Shown here: in pieces, positions 37,310 to 48,024 of the stretch | How the letters are laid out: each line of letters starts with the position of its first letter | Numbering within the stretch: the first letter of the stretch is position 1 | Made by a program: the position numbers and the translations under genes | Notes under the pieces: generated by a model | Database searches by the model: none | Told to the model about the DNA's origin: nothing | Seen by the model: the letters and a program-made list of their open reading frames with translations, nothing else | Assembly: GCF_000296695.1 (NCBI RefSeq) | Contig: NZ_BAFK01000008.1 | Span: 108,624-172,623 of the forward strand | Length of the DNA stretch: 64,000 bases | Source: Rheinheimera nanhaiensis E407-8 | GTDB lineage: Bacteria; Pseudomonadota; Gammaproteobacteria; Enterobacterales; Alteromonadaceae | Direction of reading: 5' to 3'

Positions 37310-38119
37310 GTGAATTTGGCAGATATTCTGATTGATATACAGCAACTGAACTTCAGCCGGGGTGAGCGCGTAATTTACCGCGATCTGAATATGCAGTTTG
37401 TCCGTGGCAAAGTAACGGCCATTATGGGCCCCAGCGGCATCGGCAAAACCACCCTATTGCGGCTGATTGGCGGGCAGTTAAAACCTGACAGTGGCAAAAT
37501 ACTGTTTGATGGCCAGGATATTCCGCAATTGTCCCGCCGCGCCTTGTATCAGCTGCGCAAACGTATGAGTATGCTGTTTCAAAGCGGTGCCTTATTCAGT
37601 GAAATGTCGGTGTTTGATAACGTCGCTTTTCCGATCCGTGAGCACACCAAGCTACCGGAGTCTTTGATCCGGCTGATTGTATTGATGAAACTGGAAGCTG
37701 TCGGGCTTAGGGGCGCACGGGATCTAATGCCGGCAGAGCTGTCCGGTGGTATGGCGAGGCGCGCAGCACTGGCACGGGCCATAGCGCTTGATCCTGAGCT
37801 GATTATGTATGACGAGCCCTTTGCCGGGCAGGACCCGATTTCGATGGGCGTGATAGTGCGGCTTATCAAGTCATTAAATAACGCGCTGGGTTTAACCTCA
37901 GTCGTGGTATCACATGATGTCACTGAAGTGATGAGCATTGCAGATTATGTTTATGTCGTCGCTGAACAGACGGTGATAGGTGAGGGCACGCCAGAGCAAC
38001 TACGGGCGCACCCATCGGCGCTGGTACAGCAATTTTTGCAAGGTGAAGCTGATGGTGCAGTACCGTTTCATTTTAAAGCGGCACCTTATGCCACTGAGCT
38101 TATGGAGTTAGCCAGGTGA
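37310..38119 (+). CDS. mlaF: Phospholipid retrograde transport ATPase MlaF
   Basis: 269 aa ABC ATPase. Walker [10 protein letters not shown], signature [15 protein letters not shown], Walker [14 protein letters not shown]. With MlaE, D and B it moves phospholipids between MlaC and the inner membrane to keep the outer leaflet asymmetric. It starts at GTG 37310 and overlaps mlaE by 4 bp (GTGA). Confidence 0.95.
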   Translation: MNLADILIDIQQLNFSRGERVIYRDLNMQFVRGKVTAIMGPSGIGKTTLLRLIGGQLKPDSGKILFDGQDIPQLSRRALYQLRKRMSMLFQSGALFSEMSVFDNVAFPIREHTKLPESLIRLIVLMKLEAVGLRGARDLMPAELSGGMARRAALARAIALDPELIMYDEPFAGQDPISMGVIVRLIKSLNNALGLTSVVVSHDVTEVMSIADYVYVVAEQTVIGEGTPEQLRAHPSALVQQFLQGEADGAVPFHFKAAPYATELMELAR

Positions 38120-38898
38120 TTGCAGACAAACTACAACAACTGGGCGCTGCCACCATTAACAGCGTGACTGGCTTTGGCCGGGCCGGCTTAATGCTGTTTG
38201 GTGCCCTGATAGGTAAACCGGATCTGCGTAAAGGGCTGCCACTGCTGATTAAACAGCTGTACGTGATTGGCGTGTTGTCGCTGTTGATCATTCTGGTGTC
38301 GGGGCTATTTATCGGCATGGTGCTGGCATTGCAAGGCTACACCGTATTAGTGAAGTTTGGCGCCGAGCAAATGCTGGGGCCTTTAGTTGCCCTGAGCTTA
38401 TTGCGTGAGCTTGGGCCTGTGGTGGCGGCATTACTGTTTGCCGGGCGCGCCGGCAGCGCCCTTACCGCTGAAATTGGCCTGATGAAGGCTACTGAACAAC
38501 TCTCCAGCATGGAGATGATGGCGGTTGACCCATTGCGGCGCATAATAGCCCCGCGTTTTTGGGCCGGCGTGATCAGCTTGCCGCTGTTGGCCATTATTTT
38601 TACCGCTGTAGGTATTTTGGGCGGGCATTTGGTCGGCGTGGACTGGTTGGGCGTAGATGGCGGCGGTTACTGGTCTGCCATGCAGGCAAACGTCGATTTT
38701 TACGAAGATGTGCTTAACGGCGTGATCAAAAGCGTGGTGTTTGCGTTAATCGTAATATGGATAGCCCTGCACAAAGGGTTTGATGCAGTGCCAACCTCGG
38801 AAGGGATCAGCGCAGCAACAACACAAACTGTGGTAACAGCATCGCTTGCTGTATTGGGTTTTGATTTTATTTTAACTGCATTAATGTTTGGTGGATAA
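38116..38898 (+). CDS. mlaE: Phospholipid transport permease MlaE
   Basis: 260 aa, MlaE/DUF140 permease with about five helices. [32 protein letters not shown] is the conserved cytoplasmic loop, and [21 protein letters not shown] follows. GTG start overlapping the mlaF stop. Confidence 0.95.
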   Translation: MIADKLQQLGAATINSVTGFGRAGLMLFGALIGKPDLRKGLPLLIKQLYVIGVLSLLIILVSGLFIGMVLALQGYTVLVKFGAEQMLGPLVALSLLRELGPVVAALLFAGRAGSALTAEIGLMKATEQLSSMEMMAVDPLRRIIAPRFWAGVISLPLLAIIFTAVGILGGHLVGVDWLGVDGGGYWSAMQANVDFYEDVLNGVIKSVVFALIVIWIALHKGFDAVPTSEGISAATTQTVVTASLAVLGFDFILTALMFGG

Positions 38899-38900
38899 CA

Positions 38901-39365
38901 ATGACCACACGGAAAATTGAAATTTTAGTTGGTGGCTTTATCGTGCTGGCTCTGGCGGCTTTTTTGATGTTGTCATTAAAAGTCGCGAACAGTGGTCTTG
39001 GTGGCAACGGCGAAACCTACAAGTTATACGCTAAATTTGACAATATCGGCGGCCTTAAAGTGCGTTCACCGGTCAAAGTTGGTGGGGTTGTGGTTGGCCG
39101 GGTGGCGGCTATTGAGCTGGATACGACCTTTTACACGCCGGTTGTAACGCTGGAAATCAGCAGCCAGTATAACAACTTTCCTGAAACCAGTACCCTGGCC
39201 ATTCTGACCTCTGGTTTATTGGGTGAGCAATATCTGGGCTTGCAGCCGGGCTTTTTAGATGAAACGGTTGAAATTCTGGTGGCCGGTGATTACATCGAGG
39301 ACACCAAGTCAGCCTTAGTACTTGAAGAGCTGATCGGACAATTCTTATTTAACCGCGGGAATTAA
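38901..39365 (+). CDS. mlaD: Phospholipid transport MCE-domain protein MlaD
   Basis: 154 aa with one N-terminal membrane helix (ILVGGFIVLALAAFLML) and an MCE domain (YAKFDNIGGLKVRSPVKVGGVVVGRV). It forms the hexameric periplasmic ring of the Mla complex. Length fits the family. Confidence 0.95.
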   Translation: MTTRKIEILVGGFIVLALAAFLMLSLKVANSGLGGNGETYKLYAKFDNIGGLKVRSPVKVGGVVVGRVAAIELDTTFYTPVVTLEISSQYNNFPETSTLAILTSGLLGEQYLGLQPGFLDETVEILVAGDYIEDTKSALVLEELIGQFLFNRGN

Positions 39366-40012
39366 TGATGAAAGTATATGCTTTATTGATGGCGGCAGTG
39401 CTGGTTTTTAGTGGCGCAGCCGCAGGTGCGGATACTCCTACTTATGATGATCCCTATAAGATGATGGAAGTATTGGCCGACAATACGTTCAGCCGTATTG
39501 CCCGTGACCAGAGTAAAATTAACGCCAATCCGGAAGTGCTGCGCGATATCGTCAATGAAGAACTGGTGCCCTATATTGACAGCCGCTATGCGGCGCTGCG
39601 GGTAATTGGTAATAGCGCAGATTTACGGCAAACTCCGCGGGACGATTTACTGGCGTTTGTTGACGCCTTTCAAAACTATATGGTTGCCACTTATGCCGGC
39701 GTTTTCACCCAGTATAAAGACCAAAAAGTGATGATTGAGCCAGGCCGTATTAATAATAGCCAGAAAATTATCAGCATTAAAACCCGTGTGATTGACCCCG
39801 GCAAGCCGGATATCAATATTGAGTTTAAGCTGCGCCGTGGCAAAGATGCAGGTAACTGGCTGGTATTTGATATGGTGGCTGAAGGCATTTCGTTACTTGA
39901 TAGCAAACGTGCTGAACTGGGTAATCTGATCCGTCAGCAAGGCCTGAATAGCGTCACTGCCCTGTTAAAAGAAAAAGCCAAGGCACCGATTACCAAGCCG
40001 GAGGAAAAGTGA
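39365..40012 (+). CDS. mlaC: Periplasmic phospholipid-binding protein MlaC
   Basis: 215 aa with a signal peptide of about 21 residues. The MlaC/Ttg2D fold is indicated by PYKMMEVLADNTFSRI, NEELVPYIDSRYAALRVIG and NWLVFDMVAEGISLL. It shuttles phospholipid between MlaA and MlaFEDB. The ATG shares its A with the mlaD TAA. Confidence 0.94.
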   Translation: MMKVYALLMAAVLVFSGAAAGADTPTYDDPYKMMEVLADNTFSRIARDQSKINANPEVLRDIVNEELVPYIDSRYAALRVIGNSADLRQTPRDDLLAFVDAFQNYMVATYAGVFTQYKDQKVMIEPGRINNSQKIISIKTRVIDPGKPDINIEFKLRRGKDAGNWLVFDMVAEGISLLDSKRAELGNLIRQQGLNSVTALLKEKAKAPITKPEEK

Positions 40013-40302
40013 CACTGAGCATAGTTAAGCGGGATCAGTGGCTGCATTTTACCGGCGTATTAAATCGTGATACGTTAATGCTGTATTCACCCTTTACATT
40101 GTTAAATGACGCCTCGGGTGAAATACGCTTTAACTTAGCCGAATTAACGGCTATCGACACCGCTGGCCTGGCCTGGTTACTACAACAGCTGGCGCAAGCC
40201 AAGCAGCGTGGCGTTGTAATAGCGTTATGTAATGTCCCCAAACAGCTGTTATCATTAGCCGACGTGACGGCCGTGCGGCCGTTATTGCCGATTAGCGATT
40301 AA
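40009..40302 (+). CDS. mlaB: STAS-domain protein MlaB
   Basis: 97 aa STAS domain with the conserved LTAIDTAGLAWLLQQLAQA helix start. It supports MlaF ATPase assembly. GTG start overlapping the mlaC stop by 4 bp. Confidence 0.9.
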   Translation: MTLSIVKRDQWLHFTGVLNRDTLMLYSPFTLLNDASGEIRFNLAELTAIDTAGLAWLLQQLAQAKQRGVVIALCNVPKQLLSLADVTAVRPLLPISD

Positions 40303-40311
40303 GGTTTATCT

Positions 40312-40569
40312 GTGGACACGAAACAACTAGAGCAGCTGTTAATTGAGCAGCTGAAGCTGACTGAAGCCAGGGTGAGTGCTGAAGGCTCACACTATGCGGT
40401 TATCGCGGTGGGTGAGTGCTTTGCTGACATCAGCCGGGTGAAACAGCAACAAATGGTATACGCGCCCATTATGGCCGCGATAGCGGATGGCAGTATTCAT
40501 GCCGTCAGCATTAAGACCTTTACCCCACAACAGTGGCGTAGAGAACAACTTTTAAATCCTCCGATGTAG
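40312..40569 (+). CDS. ibaG: BolA-family protein IbaG
   Basis: 85 aa. GSHYAVIAVGECF, SRVKQQQMVYAPIMAAIADGSIHAVSIKTFTPQQW match IbaG (YrbA), which binds iron-sulfur clusters with monothiol glutaredoxins and is linked to acid response. GTG start. It lies between mlaB and murA, the conserved position. Confidence 0.93.
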   Translation: MDTKQLEQLLIEQLKLTEARVSAEGSHYAVIAVGECFADISRVKQQQMVYAPIMAAIADGSIHAVSIKTFTPQQWRREQLLNPPM

Positions 40570-41845
<1,276 letters not shown>

Positions 41846-41847
<2 letters not shown>

Positions 41848-42973
41848 ATCGGCGCAGTTCACGCACCACAGCGTTTATCGTTAATAACTGACCGCTGCGG
41901 TCAACCGTCAGCGCCAGGGTAGAATTGGGCGGGGTTTCGGCAATCATATTCAACGCCTGCTGCACGCTGTCAAAGCGCTTGTCAGCGATTTTCAGCAGGA
42001 TGTCACCTACTTGCAAGCCAGCTTCCGCAGCGGGGCCATTGGCGTTAACGGCGGTAATGCTTAGGCCGTACAACACCTGGCCAGAAGAAATTAACCGCTC
42101 GCCGGCAGCATTAATCACCGCATCGCCAGATACGCCAAGATGGCTGCGCGTGACCCGGCCTTGCTTAATCAGCTTTTGCATCACGTTAACAGCCAGGGTG
42201 TAAGGTACGGCAAAGAAAATGCCCTGAATGTCCTGATTCTCCAGCTGAAAGGCTGCCGCGTTGATACCGACAAGCGTGCCATTGGTATTGACCAGCGCGC
42301 CGCCGGAGTTGCCCCGGTTAATGGCGGCGTCCATCCGCATAAAATCGATATAACCACGCGAACTTAAGCCATTGTTACCATTCGCGCTAATAATGCCTTG
42401 GGTGATGGTTTGGCCCAGATTAAGCGGGTTACCTATGGCCAGCACCACATCGCCTACCTGAGGTTCGAGTTTATCATCTTGTGGAATAACCGGTAAGTTA
42501 TCGGCCTGCACATACAGCACCGCCAGATCAGTCAGCTCGTCCTGACCAATCAGTACGGCTTCGAGCATGCGGCCGTCCTGTAGCGCCACTTCAATATAGT
42601 CGGCACCGTACACGACATGATAATTGGTCAGAATATAGCCCTGGCTGCTCATAATGACACCCGAACCCAGCTCCTGCCGCTCTATAGTGCGGGGCCTTAA
42701 TGCCCGTGGGTCTACCAGTGTGCTACGGGTATAGACATTGACCACAGCAGGTGCCGCACGGCGCACTGCGCGGGCATAGCTGACCGGTGCAGGATCGTCA
42801 CTGGCATCCTGGCCGTTGAAACCGTGAAAAGCCGGCAGGTTAACCGACGGCATTAACCAAAGCAGGATAAACGCCAGCGCCAAGCCGTACAAAGTGCTCT
42901 TAAGCAGAAAAACCCAGAATTTCGCCACAGCGCCAGCAATTTTGGTAAGGGAAAGATGCCGATAGCATAACAT
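41846..42973 (-). CDS. degS: Inner-membrane serine protease DegS
   Basis: 375 aa from the longest frame. One membrane helix (LYGLALAFILLWLMP, about 28-42) anchors the protease. The triad is His119 (LTNYHV), Asp149 (ELTDLAVL) and Ser223 (GNSGGALV), followed by a single PDZ domain. DegS cleaves RseA when it senses unfolded porins, releasing sigma-E. The N-terminal start is uncertain: ATG 42973 lacks a clear ribosome-binding site and GTG 42925 is an alternative. Confidence 0.92.
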
Positions 42974-43021
42974 TAAACCGGCTGAAGCAGTAGCTTGCCA
43001 CTACCGCTTCAGCCGATGCCG

Positions 43022-44374
43022 CTAGCGGATCAGCACGTACAGGGTAGTATTACCGCGCTGGATATTCAGCGCAGCAATACCGCTGCGGTTTTCCAGCGCT
43101 TTGCGCAGTGCAGCCAGGTTATCCACCCGCTGGCGGTTGACGCCCAAAATCACATCATCAGCCTGCAAGCCAATTTGCGCCGCGGGTGAGTTGTTGGCGA
43201 CACTGTCAATCTTCACGCCGCCGTTGCTGGCGTTAGACAGCTCTGCCCCTTCCAGCATCGGGTGTAACTGGTTGGCAGCAACCTGGCCGCTGGCCAGTTC
43301 CTGCAGTTTTACCTTGACCTTACGCTCTTTACCGTCCCGTAAAACGCCCAGTTCAGCCTCGCGGCCGGCACCTAAGGTGGCCACTTTAGCCCTTAGCTCA
43401 AGGAAAGAGTTAATGCGGTTGCCATTCATACTGATAATGACATCACCTGACTTTAAACCGGCCTCTTCGGCAGCACTATCGGGCAGTACTTCATTAACAA
43501 AGGCGCCGCGGCTGACACTTAAATTCATCGCTTCTGTTAAATCTGCCGTGACATCGCCACCGCGGATCCCCAGGCTACCGCGGCGTATTTCGCCATGCTC
43601 CACTATCTGATCGACCAGGTTTTTCATCATATTGGCCGGTATGGCAAAGCCGATACCGATATTGCCGCCATTGGGGCCCAAAATGGCAGTATTAATGCCA
43701 ATCAGTTCACCGCGCAGGTTAACCAGCGCACCGCCGGAGTTACCACTGTTAATGGCGGCATCGGTTTGAATAAAGTCTTCAAAGCCCTCAATACCTAAAC
43801 CACCCCGGCCCAGGGCACTGACAATGCCTGAAGTAACGGTTTGTTCAAGACCAAAGGGGTTACCGATAGCAATAGCAAAATCGCCTACCCGCAGTTTGTC
43901 TGAATCTGCTAATGGAATTTGTACCAGTTTATCGGCGGTAATTTGTAACAGCGCAATATCGCTTTCCGGATCGGCGCCCAGTTTTTTCGCTTTAAAGGTG
44001 CGGCCATCCTTTAACCGAACTTCAATATCTTTGGCATCCTGAATCACATGATTATTGGTAACGATATAGCCTTTACTGGCGTCTATTACTACCCCTGAAC
44101 CTAAACCGCGGAACGGCCGCTCTTCACGGTACTCATTTGGGCCACGCGGACCAAAAAAATAGCGGAAAGCTTCAGGTAAACGCTGACGCACTTCACGGCT
44201 ACCTTCTACTGAAATATGCACCACGGCGGGTGTGGCTTGCTCCAGCATGGGCGCCAGTGTAGGCATCTCTTTATCATTAGAAAAAAATGGAATGCGGGCT
44301 TCGGCTACAGGTAGCGCAGAGAAGGTCAGCGCTGCCACCACGGCAGCACTTAACACGGAAAATTTCTTATTCAT
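43022..44374 (-). CDS. degQ: Periplasmic serine protease/chaperone DegQ (DegP family)
   Basis: 450 aa with a signal peptide MNKKFSVLSAAVVAALTFSALPVAEA. The triad is His109 (VTNNHV), Asp139 (PESDIALL) and Ser213 (GNSGGALVN), followed by two PDZ domains ending in LNIQRGNTTLYVLIR. It degrades or refolds misfolded envelope proteins. The short LA loop region (RQRLPEAFRYFFGPRG) is more DegQ-like than DegP-like. It precedes degS, the usual pair. Confidence 0.94.
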   Translation of the reverse strand: MNKKFSVLSAAVVAALTFSALPVAEARIPFFSNDKEMPTLAPMLEQATPAVVHISVEGSREVRQRLPEAFRYFFGPRGPNEYREERPFRGLGSGVVIDASKGYIVTNNHVIQDAKDIEVRLKDGRTFKAKKLGADPESDIALLQITADKLVQIPLADSDKLRVGDFAIAIGNPFGLEQTVTSGIVSALGRGGLGIEGFEDFIQTDAAINSGNSGGALVNLRGELIGINTAILGPNGGNIGIGFAIPANMMKNLVDQIVEHGEIRRGSLGIRGGDVTADLTEAMNLSVSRGAFVNEVLPDSAAEEAGLKSGDVIISMNGNRINSFLELRAKVATLGAGREAELGVLRDGKERKVKVKLQELASGQVAANQLHPMLEGAELSNASNGGVKIDSVANNSPAAQIGLQADDVILGVNRQRVDNLAALRKALENRSGIAALNIQRGNTTLYVLIR

Positions 44375-44406
44375 AGCGTATTAGTCTCCTAAAAGCAGTG
44401 TGCGAC

Positions 44407-44434
44407 TAAGAACGTGTCTCAATAAAAAAAGTTC
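44407..44434 (-). promoter_or_regulatory. Candidate sigma-E promoter for degQ
   Basis: On the minus strand, GAACTT (44429-44434) and TCTTA (44407-44411) are separated by 17 nt, close to the sigma-E pattern GAACTT-N16-TCTGA. The predicted start lies about 25 nt before the degQ ATG. Confidence 0.4.
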
Positions 44435-44462
44435 AGCTTAGCTTTTTGCTTTATGTAACAAT

Positions 44463-44903
44463 TTATTGCGCCGGTTTGCGCTCTTTAATCAGGCCACTGG
44501 CTTCGCCAGAGTAGTCCAGTGGTTGCTGCTCGGCTGTTGAGTACACCCGACGCTTTTCGTCTATTTGATGCAATGACTGGCGGATATAAGCTGCAGTATC
44601 GCCTGACAGGTAATTAATGTCCTGCTTCACTGACTCGGTTGGCCGCTCTACCAATTGCATGCGTGAGTCGGCAATATGACGGGCAATACGGGCGTAGTTG
44701 TCTTGTAATTGTGTCATCAGCTGGTTGGTGGTCTCCAGATGGGTTGACACATCCTGCCGGTACTGCTCCAGTTGTGCCTGGCTCTCTGCCAGCTCCAGTT
44801 TCAACTTGTGTTGATCCAACTGACGCAGCGTAAAAATACGGGCTAGTACTGCACCTATTACTAAACCGGCTGCCAGCCAGGCACCTGCGTACATATATTC
44901 CAT
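44463..44903 (-). CDS. zapG: ZapG/YhcB family (DUF1043) division-associated protein
   Basis: 146 aa. One N-terminal helix (AGAWLAAGLVIGAVLARIF) precedes a coiled coil (LDQHKLKLELAESQAQLEQYRQDVSTHLETTNQLM) and a tail ending LDYSGEASGLIKERK, closely like E. coli YhcB. The protein links cell division, peptidoglycan and envelope growth. AGGAG precedes the ATG. It is divergent from zapE, as in E. coli. Confidence 0.9.
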   Translation of the reverse strand: MEYMYAGAWLAAGLVIGAVLARIFTLRQLDQHKLKLELAESQAQLEQYRQDVSTHLETTNQLMTQLQDNYARIARHIADSRMQLVERPTESVKQDINYLSGDTAAYIRQSLHQIDEKRRVYSTAEQQPLDYSGEASGLIKERKPAQ

Positions 44904-45047
44904 AACAACTCCTGCGGCAACGCTGTTGCCTATTTCGTCTGGTTTCCTGCAATAGTGTAACCTAACTTCTTATCCGCAGTGGTAAGGCATGTTACTATTA
45001 TTGCTGATATTTAAGGCTGAGCGGCGCCACTTTCAAGTAAAACTGCC

Positions 45048-46139
45048 ATGACACCACTAGAAAAGTACCAACAAGATCTAACCCGTAAGGATTTTCAGTA
45101 TGACGCCGCGCAAGAGTTTGCTGTGCGTCAGTTACAGCGTTTATATGATGACATGCTACAGCCACAACCGGAAAAACCCGGTTTTTGGCAGCGTTTACTG
45201 GGGAAATCTGCCAAAGTGCAGCCGGTCAAAGGCCTGTACTTTTGGGGCGGGGTTGGCCGGGGCAAAACCTATTTAGTCGATACCTTTTACGAGTGCCTGC
45301 CGGGCAGTCGCAAAATGCGTATTCACTTTCACCGCTTTATGCACCGGGTACATGAAGAGTTAAAACTGTTCAAGGGCGTAGCGGATCCGCTGCAAAAGGT
45401 GGCCGATAAGTTTAAGCAGGAAACCGACATTCTGTGCTTTGACGAGTTTTTTGTCTCAGACATCACTGATGCGATGATCTTAGGCACCTTGATGCAGGCG
45501 CTGTTTGCCCGCGGCATTACGCTGGTGGCAACCTCTAATATTGAGCCTGACGGCTTGTACCGCAACGGTTTACAACGTGCCCGCTTTTTACCGGCAATAA
45601 CACTGATTAAACAGCACACCGAGATCATTAATGTCGACAGTGGTATTGATTACCGGCTGCGCACGCTGGAAAAGGCCGAAATTTACCACGCCCCACTGGA
45701 TCAGCAGGCAGACACCAACCTGCTGCAGTATTTTCTGGCGTTATCGACTGAGCCGCGCCAGCAGGATGTGGCGATAGAAGTGGCGAACCGCAAGATACAG
45801 GCCCGTTATGAGGCCGATGGCGTGGTGTGGTTCGCCTTTGCCCAGCTGTGTGAAAGTGCGCGCAGCCAATACGATTATATGGAGCTTAGCCGCTGTTATC
45901 ACACGGTATTGTTATCGGGCGTTAAGGCCATGGGCCAGCATAATGATGATGTGGCCAGGCGCTTTATCGCCCTGGTAGATGAGTTTTATGAGCGCGGCGT
46001 TAAGCTGATTATCTCAGCAGAAACCGGTTTAGAGCAGTTATACAGCCAGGGCATACTCAGTTTTGAATTTAAACGCTGTATCAGCCGGTTACAGGAGATG
46101 CAGTCACATGATTACCTGGCCCGGCCGCATTTGCCCTGA
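45048..46139 (+). CDS. zapE: Cell division ATPase ZapE (AFG1-like)
   Basis: 363 aa. Walker A GGVGRGKT (67-74), Walker B ILCFDEFFVSDITDAMIL, and VATSNIEPDGLYRNGLQRARFLPAI typical of AFG1/ZapE. It associates with the Z-ring under stress. It precedes rplM, the conserved order. Confidence 0.94.
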   Translation: MTPLEKYQQDLTRKDFQYDAAQEFAVRQLQRLYDDMLQPQPEKPGFWQRLLGKSAKVQPVKGLYFWGGVGRGKTYLVDTFYECLPGSRKMRIHFHRFMHRVHEELKLFKGVADPLQKVADKFKQETDILCFDEFFVSDITDAMILGTLMQALFARGITLVATSNIEPDGLYRNGLQRARFLPAITLIKQHTEIINVDSGIDYRLRTLEKAEIYHAPLDQQADTNLLQYFLALSTEPRQQDVAIEVANRKIQARYEADGVVWFAFAQLCESARSQYDYMELSRCYHTVLLSGVKAMGQHNDDVARRFIALVDEFYERGVKLIISAETGLEQLYSQGILSFEFKRCISRLQEMQSHDYLARPHLP

Positions 46140-46175
46140 TAAGCTGACTTTAATAAAGAATTTTTACTCAGGGTG

Positions 46176-46204
46176 CTGATTTTTAAAACTGCTTAATATA
46201 TAAT
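46176..46204 (+). promoter_or_regulatory. rplM-rpsI promoter
   Basis: CTGATT (46176-46181), 17-nt spacer, TATAAT (46199-46204). The GC-rich stretch CCGCGCCCGG directly after is the discriminator type seen at stringently controlled ribosomal promoters. Confidence 0.65.
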
Positions 46205-46237
46205 CCGCGCCCGGCCTACGTTACAGCCTATTACTGC

Positions 46238-46279
46238 CGTTAGCCCGGTAGTTTTTGTACTCGAAGGGGTACGCTAACG
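46238..46279 (+). promoter_or_regulatory. Structured leader of rplM, possible L13 autoregulatory site
   Basis: CGTTAGC (46238-46244) pairs with GCTAACG (46273-46279). An inner GTAC (46257-46260) pairs with GTAC (46269-46272) directly stacked on that stem, leaving an 8-nt loop TCGAAGGG and a 12-nt bulge. L13 is known to repress its own mRNA in E. coli; linking this hairpin to that control is an inference. Confidence 0.5.
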
Positions 46280-46341
46280 ACACAAGCTGCATCAGCCCTG
46301 CACTGTGTCAGGTGTAACTAAGTTATTTTTGGATAAAGCGA

Positions 46342-46770
46342 ATGAAAACTTTTACTGCTAAGCCAGAAAGCGTAACACGCGACTGGTATGTTGTTGATGC
46401 GTCAGGTAAAACGCTGGGCCGTATCGCAACTGAAATCGCTGCCCGTTTACGTGGCAAGCACAAGCCAGAATACACTCCGCACGTTGACACCGGTGATTAC
46501 ATCATCGTGGTAAACGCGGAAAAAGTCGTTGTGACTGGTGCTAAAGCGCAGAAGAAAATGTATTACTCTCACACTGGTTTCCCAGGCGGCATCAAAGAAA
46601 TCAGCTTTGAGAAGTTAATCGACAAAAAGCCAGAAATGGTGCTGGAAACTGCTGTTAAAGGCATGTTGCCAAAAGGTCCACTGGGCCGCGCTATGTTCCG
46701 TAAGTTGAAAGTTTACGCCGGCGCCGAGCATCAGCATGCTGCTCAGCAACCGCAAGTATTAGATATTTAA
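46342..46770 (+). CDS. rplM: Large ribosomal subunit protein uL13
   Basis: 142 aa, full length. [38 protein letters not shown] and [33 protein letters not shown] are the family signatures. Early assembly protein of the 50S subunit. First gene of a two-gene operon with rpsI. Confidence 0.98.
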   Translation: MKTFTAKPESVTRDWYVVDASGKTLGRIATEIAARLRGKHKPEYTPHVDTGDYIIVVNAEKVVVTGAKAQKKMYYSHTGFPGGIKEISFEKLIDKKPEMVLETAVKGMLPKGPLGRAMFRKLKVYAGAEHQHAAQQPQVLDI

Positions 46771-46782
46771 TCGGAGCATATC

Positions 46783-47175
46783 ATGGCACAGAATCAATAT
46801 TACGGAACTGGTCGTCGTAAAAGCTCAACGGCCCGTGTGTTCTTAAAAGCCGGTTCAGGCAACATCGTTGTTAACCAGCGCGCATTAACCGACTACTTCG
46901 GTCGTGAAACCGCTTGTATGGTTGTGCGTCAGCCATTAGAGCTGGTAGACATGGTGGAGAAATTCGACCTGTACATCACTGTTAAAGGTGGTGGTATCAG
47001 CGGTCAGGCCGGTGCTATCCGTCACGGTATCACCCGTGCACTGATGGAATTTGACGAGTCACTGCGTCCAGCACTGCGTAAAGCAGGCTTCGTTACCCGT
47101 GACGCCCGTCAGGTTGAACGTAAGAAAGTGGGTCTGCGTAAAGCACGTAAACGTCCACAGTACTCAAAACGTTAA
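46783..47175 (+). CDS. rpsI: Small ribosomal subunit protein uS9
   Basis: 130 aa, full length. [19 protein letters not shown] at the start and the basic tail [12 protein letters not shown], which reaches the P-site tRNA, are present. It begins 12 bp after rplM. Confidence 0.98.
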   Translation: MAQNQYYGTGRRKSSTARVFLKAGSGNIVVNQRALTDYFGRETACMVVRQPLELVDMVEKFDLYITVKGGGISGQAGAIRHGITRALMEFDESLRPALRKAGFVTRDARQVERKKVGLRKARKRPQYSKR

Positions 47176-47195
47176 GCGTTTTTCTGTACTCAAAG

Positions 47196-47222
47196 CCCGG
47201 CACCTGTTGCCGGGTTTTTTTT
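47196..47222 (+). terminator. Rho-independent terminator after rpsI
   Basis: CCCGGCA, CCTGT loop, TGCCGGG, then eight T. Perfect 7-bp stem 20 bp after the rpsI stop. Confidence 0.92.
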
Positions 47223-47433
47223 ACCTTGCAAAAGCGGTGACGCCGCAGCGGCAAACCAGTAGCAGTGTTAAGCCGTACACCGCATTTGACTAAGATAATA
47301 CCGATTCAGGCAGCCTTAATCCTTGTGTAAAGCAGGGCTTTTCATTATGATCGGCGTTATTTTTTCAATTTATAATAATTGCTGAAATTCAGCCGCTTAA
47401 ATTCTGTTTAAGCGTTAACGTGGAGATGAGTGG

Positions 47434-48024
47434 ATGAGCAATGCGCCTGTAGATCAAGGTCGCCGCCGCTTCCTTACCATTGCTACCTCAGTAGTGGGGG
47501 GTGTTGGTGCCGTCGGAGCTGCTGTGCCTTTTATCGCGTCCTGGAACCCGAGTGAAAAAGCCAAGCAAGCCGGTGCCGCCGTCAGTGCGGATATCAGTAA
47601 GCTGGAACCGGGCCAGTTAATCCGGGTAGAGTGGCGTGGTAAGCCGGTATGGATCGTTAAACGGCCACAAGCCATGTTAGATGCATTGGCAAACCATGAA
47701 GATAAGTTACGCGACCCGGAGTCGGCGGTAGCACAACAGCCCGCTTACGCACAAAACCGCTATCGCTCGAAAAAGCCGGAAATTTTTGTCGCTGTCGGTA
47801 TCTGTACTCATCTGGGCTGCTCACCAACTTACTTACCCAGCGATTTCTCTGCTCAGGTTGAGGGCGTTACCTCTGGCTTTTTCTGCCCTTGTCACGGCTC
47901 TAAGTTTGATATGGCCGGCCGGGTATTCCAGAGCGTACCGGCACCCAGCAACCTGATGGTCCCTCCGTATATGTATATCGATGACAATACCATTTTAATT
48001 GGTGAAGATGAGGGGGCTGCCTGA
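47434..48024 (+). CDS. petA: Ubiquinol-cytochrome c reductase Rieske subunit
   Basis: 196 aa. A Tat-type N-terminus (GRRRFLTIATSVVGGVGAVGAAVPFIASW) doubles as membrane anchor. The [2Fe-2S] ligands are Cys124 and His126 in CTHLGC and Cys151 and His154 in CPCHGS; Cys129 and Cys153 form the disulfide. First gene of petABC for the cytochrome bc1 complex. Confidence 0.96.
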   Translation: MSNAPVDQGRRRFLTIATSVVGGVGAVGAAVPFIASWNPSEKAKQAGAAVSADISKLEPGQLIRVEWRGKPVWIVKRPQAMLDALANHEDKLRDPESAVAQQPAYAQNRYRSKKPEIFVAVGICTHLGCSPTYLPSDFSAQVEGVTSGFFCPCHGSKFDMAGRVFQSVPAPSNLMVPPYMYIDDNTILIGEDEGAA

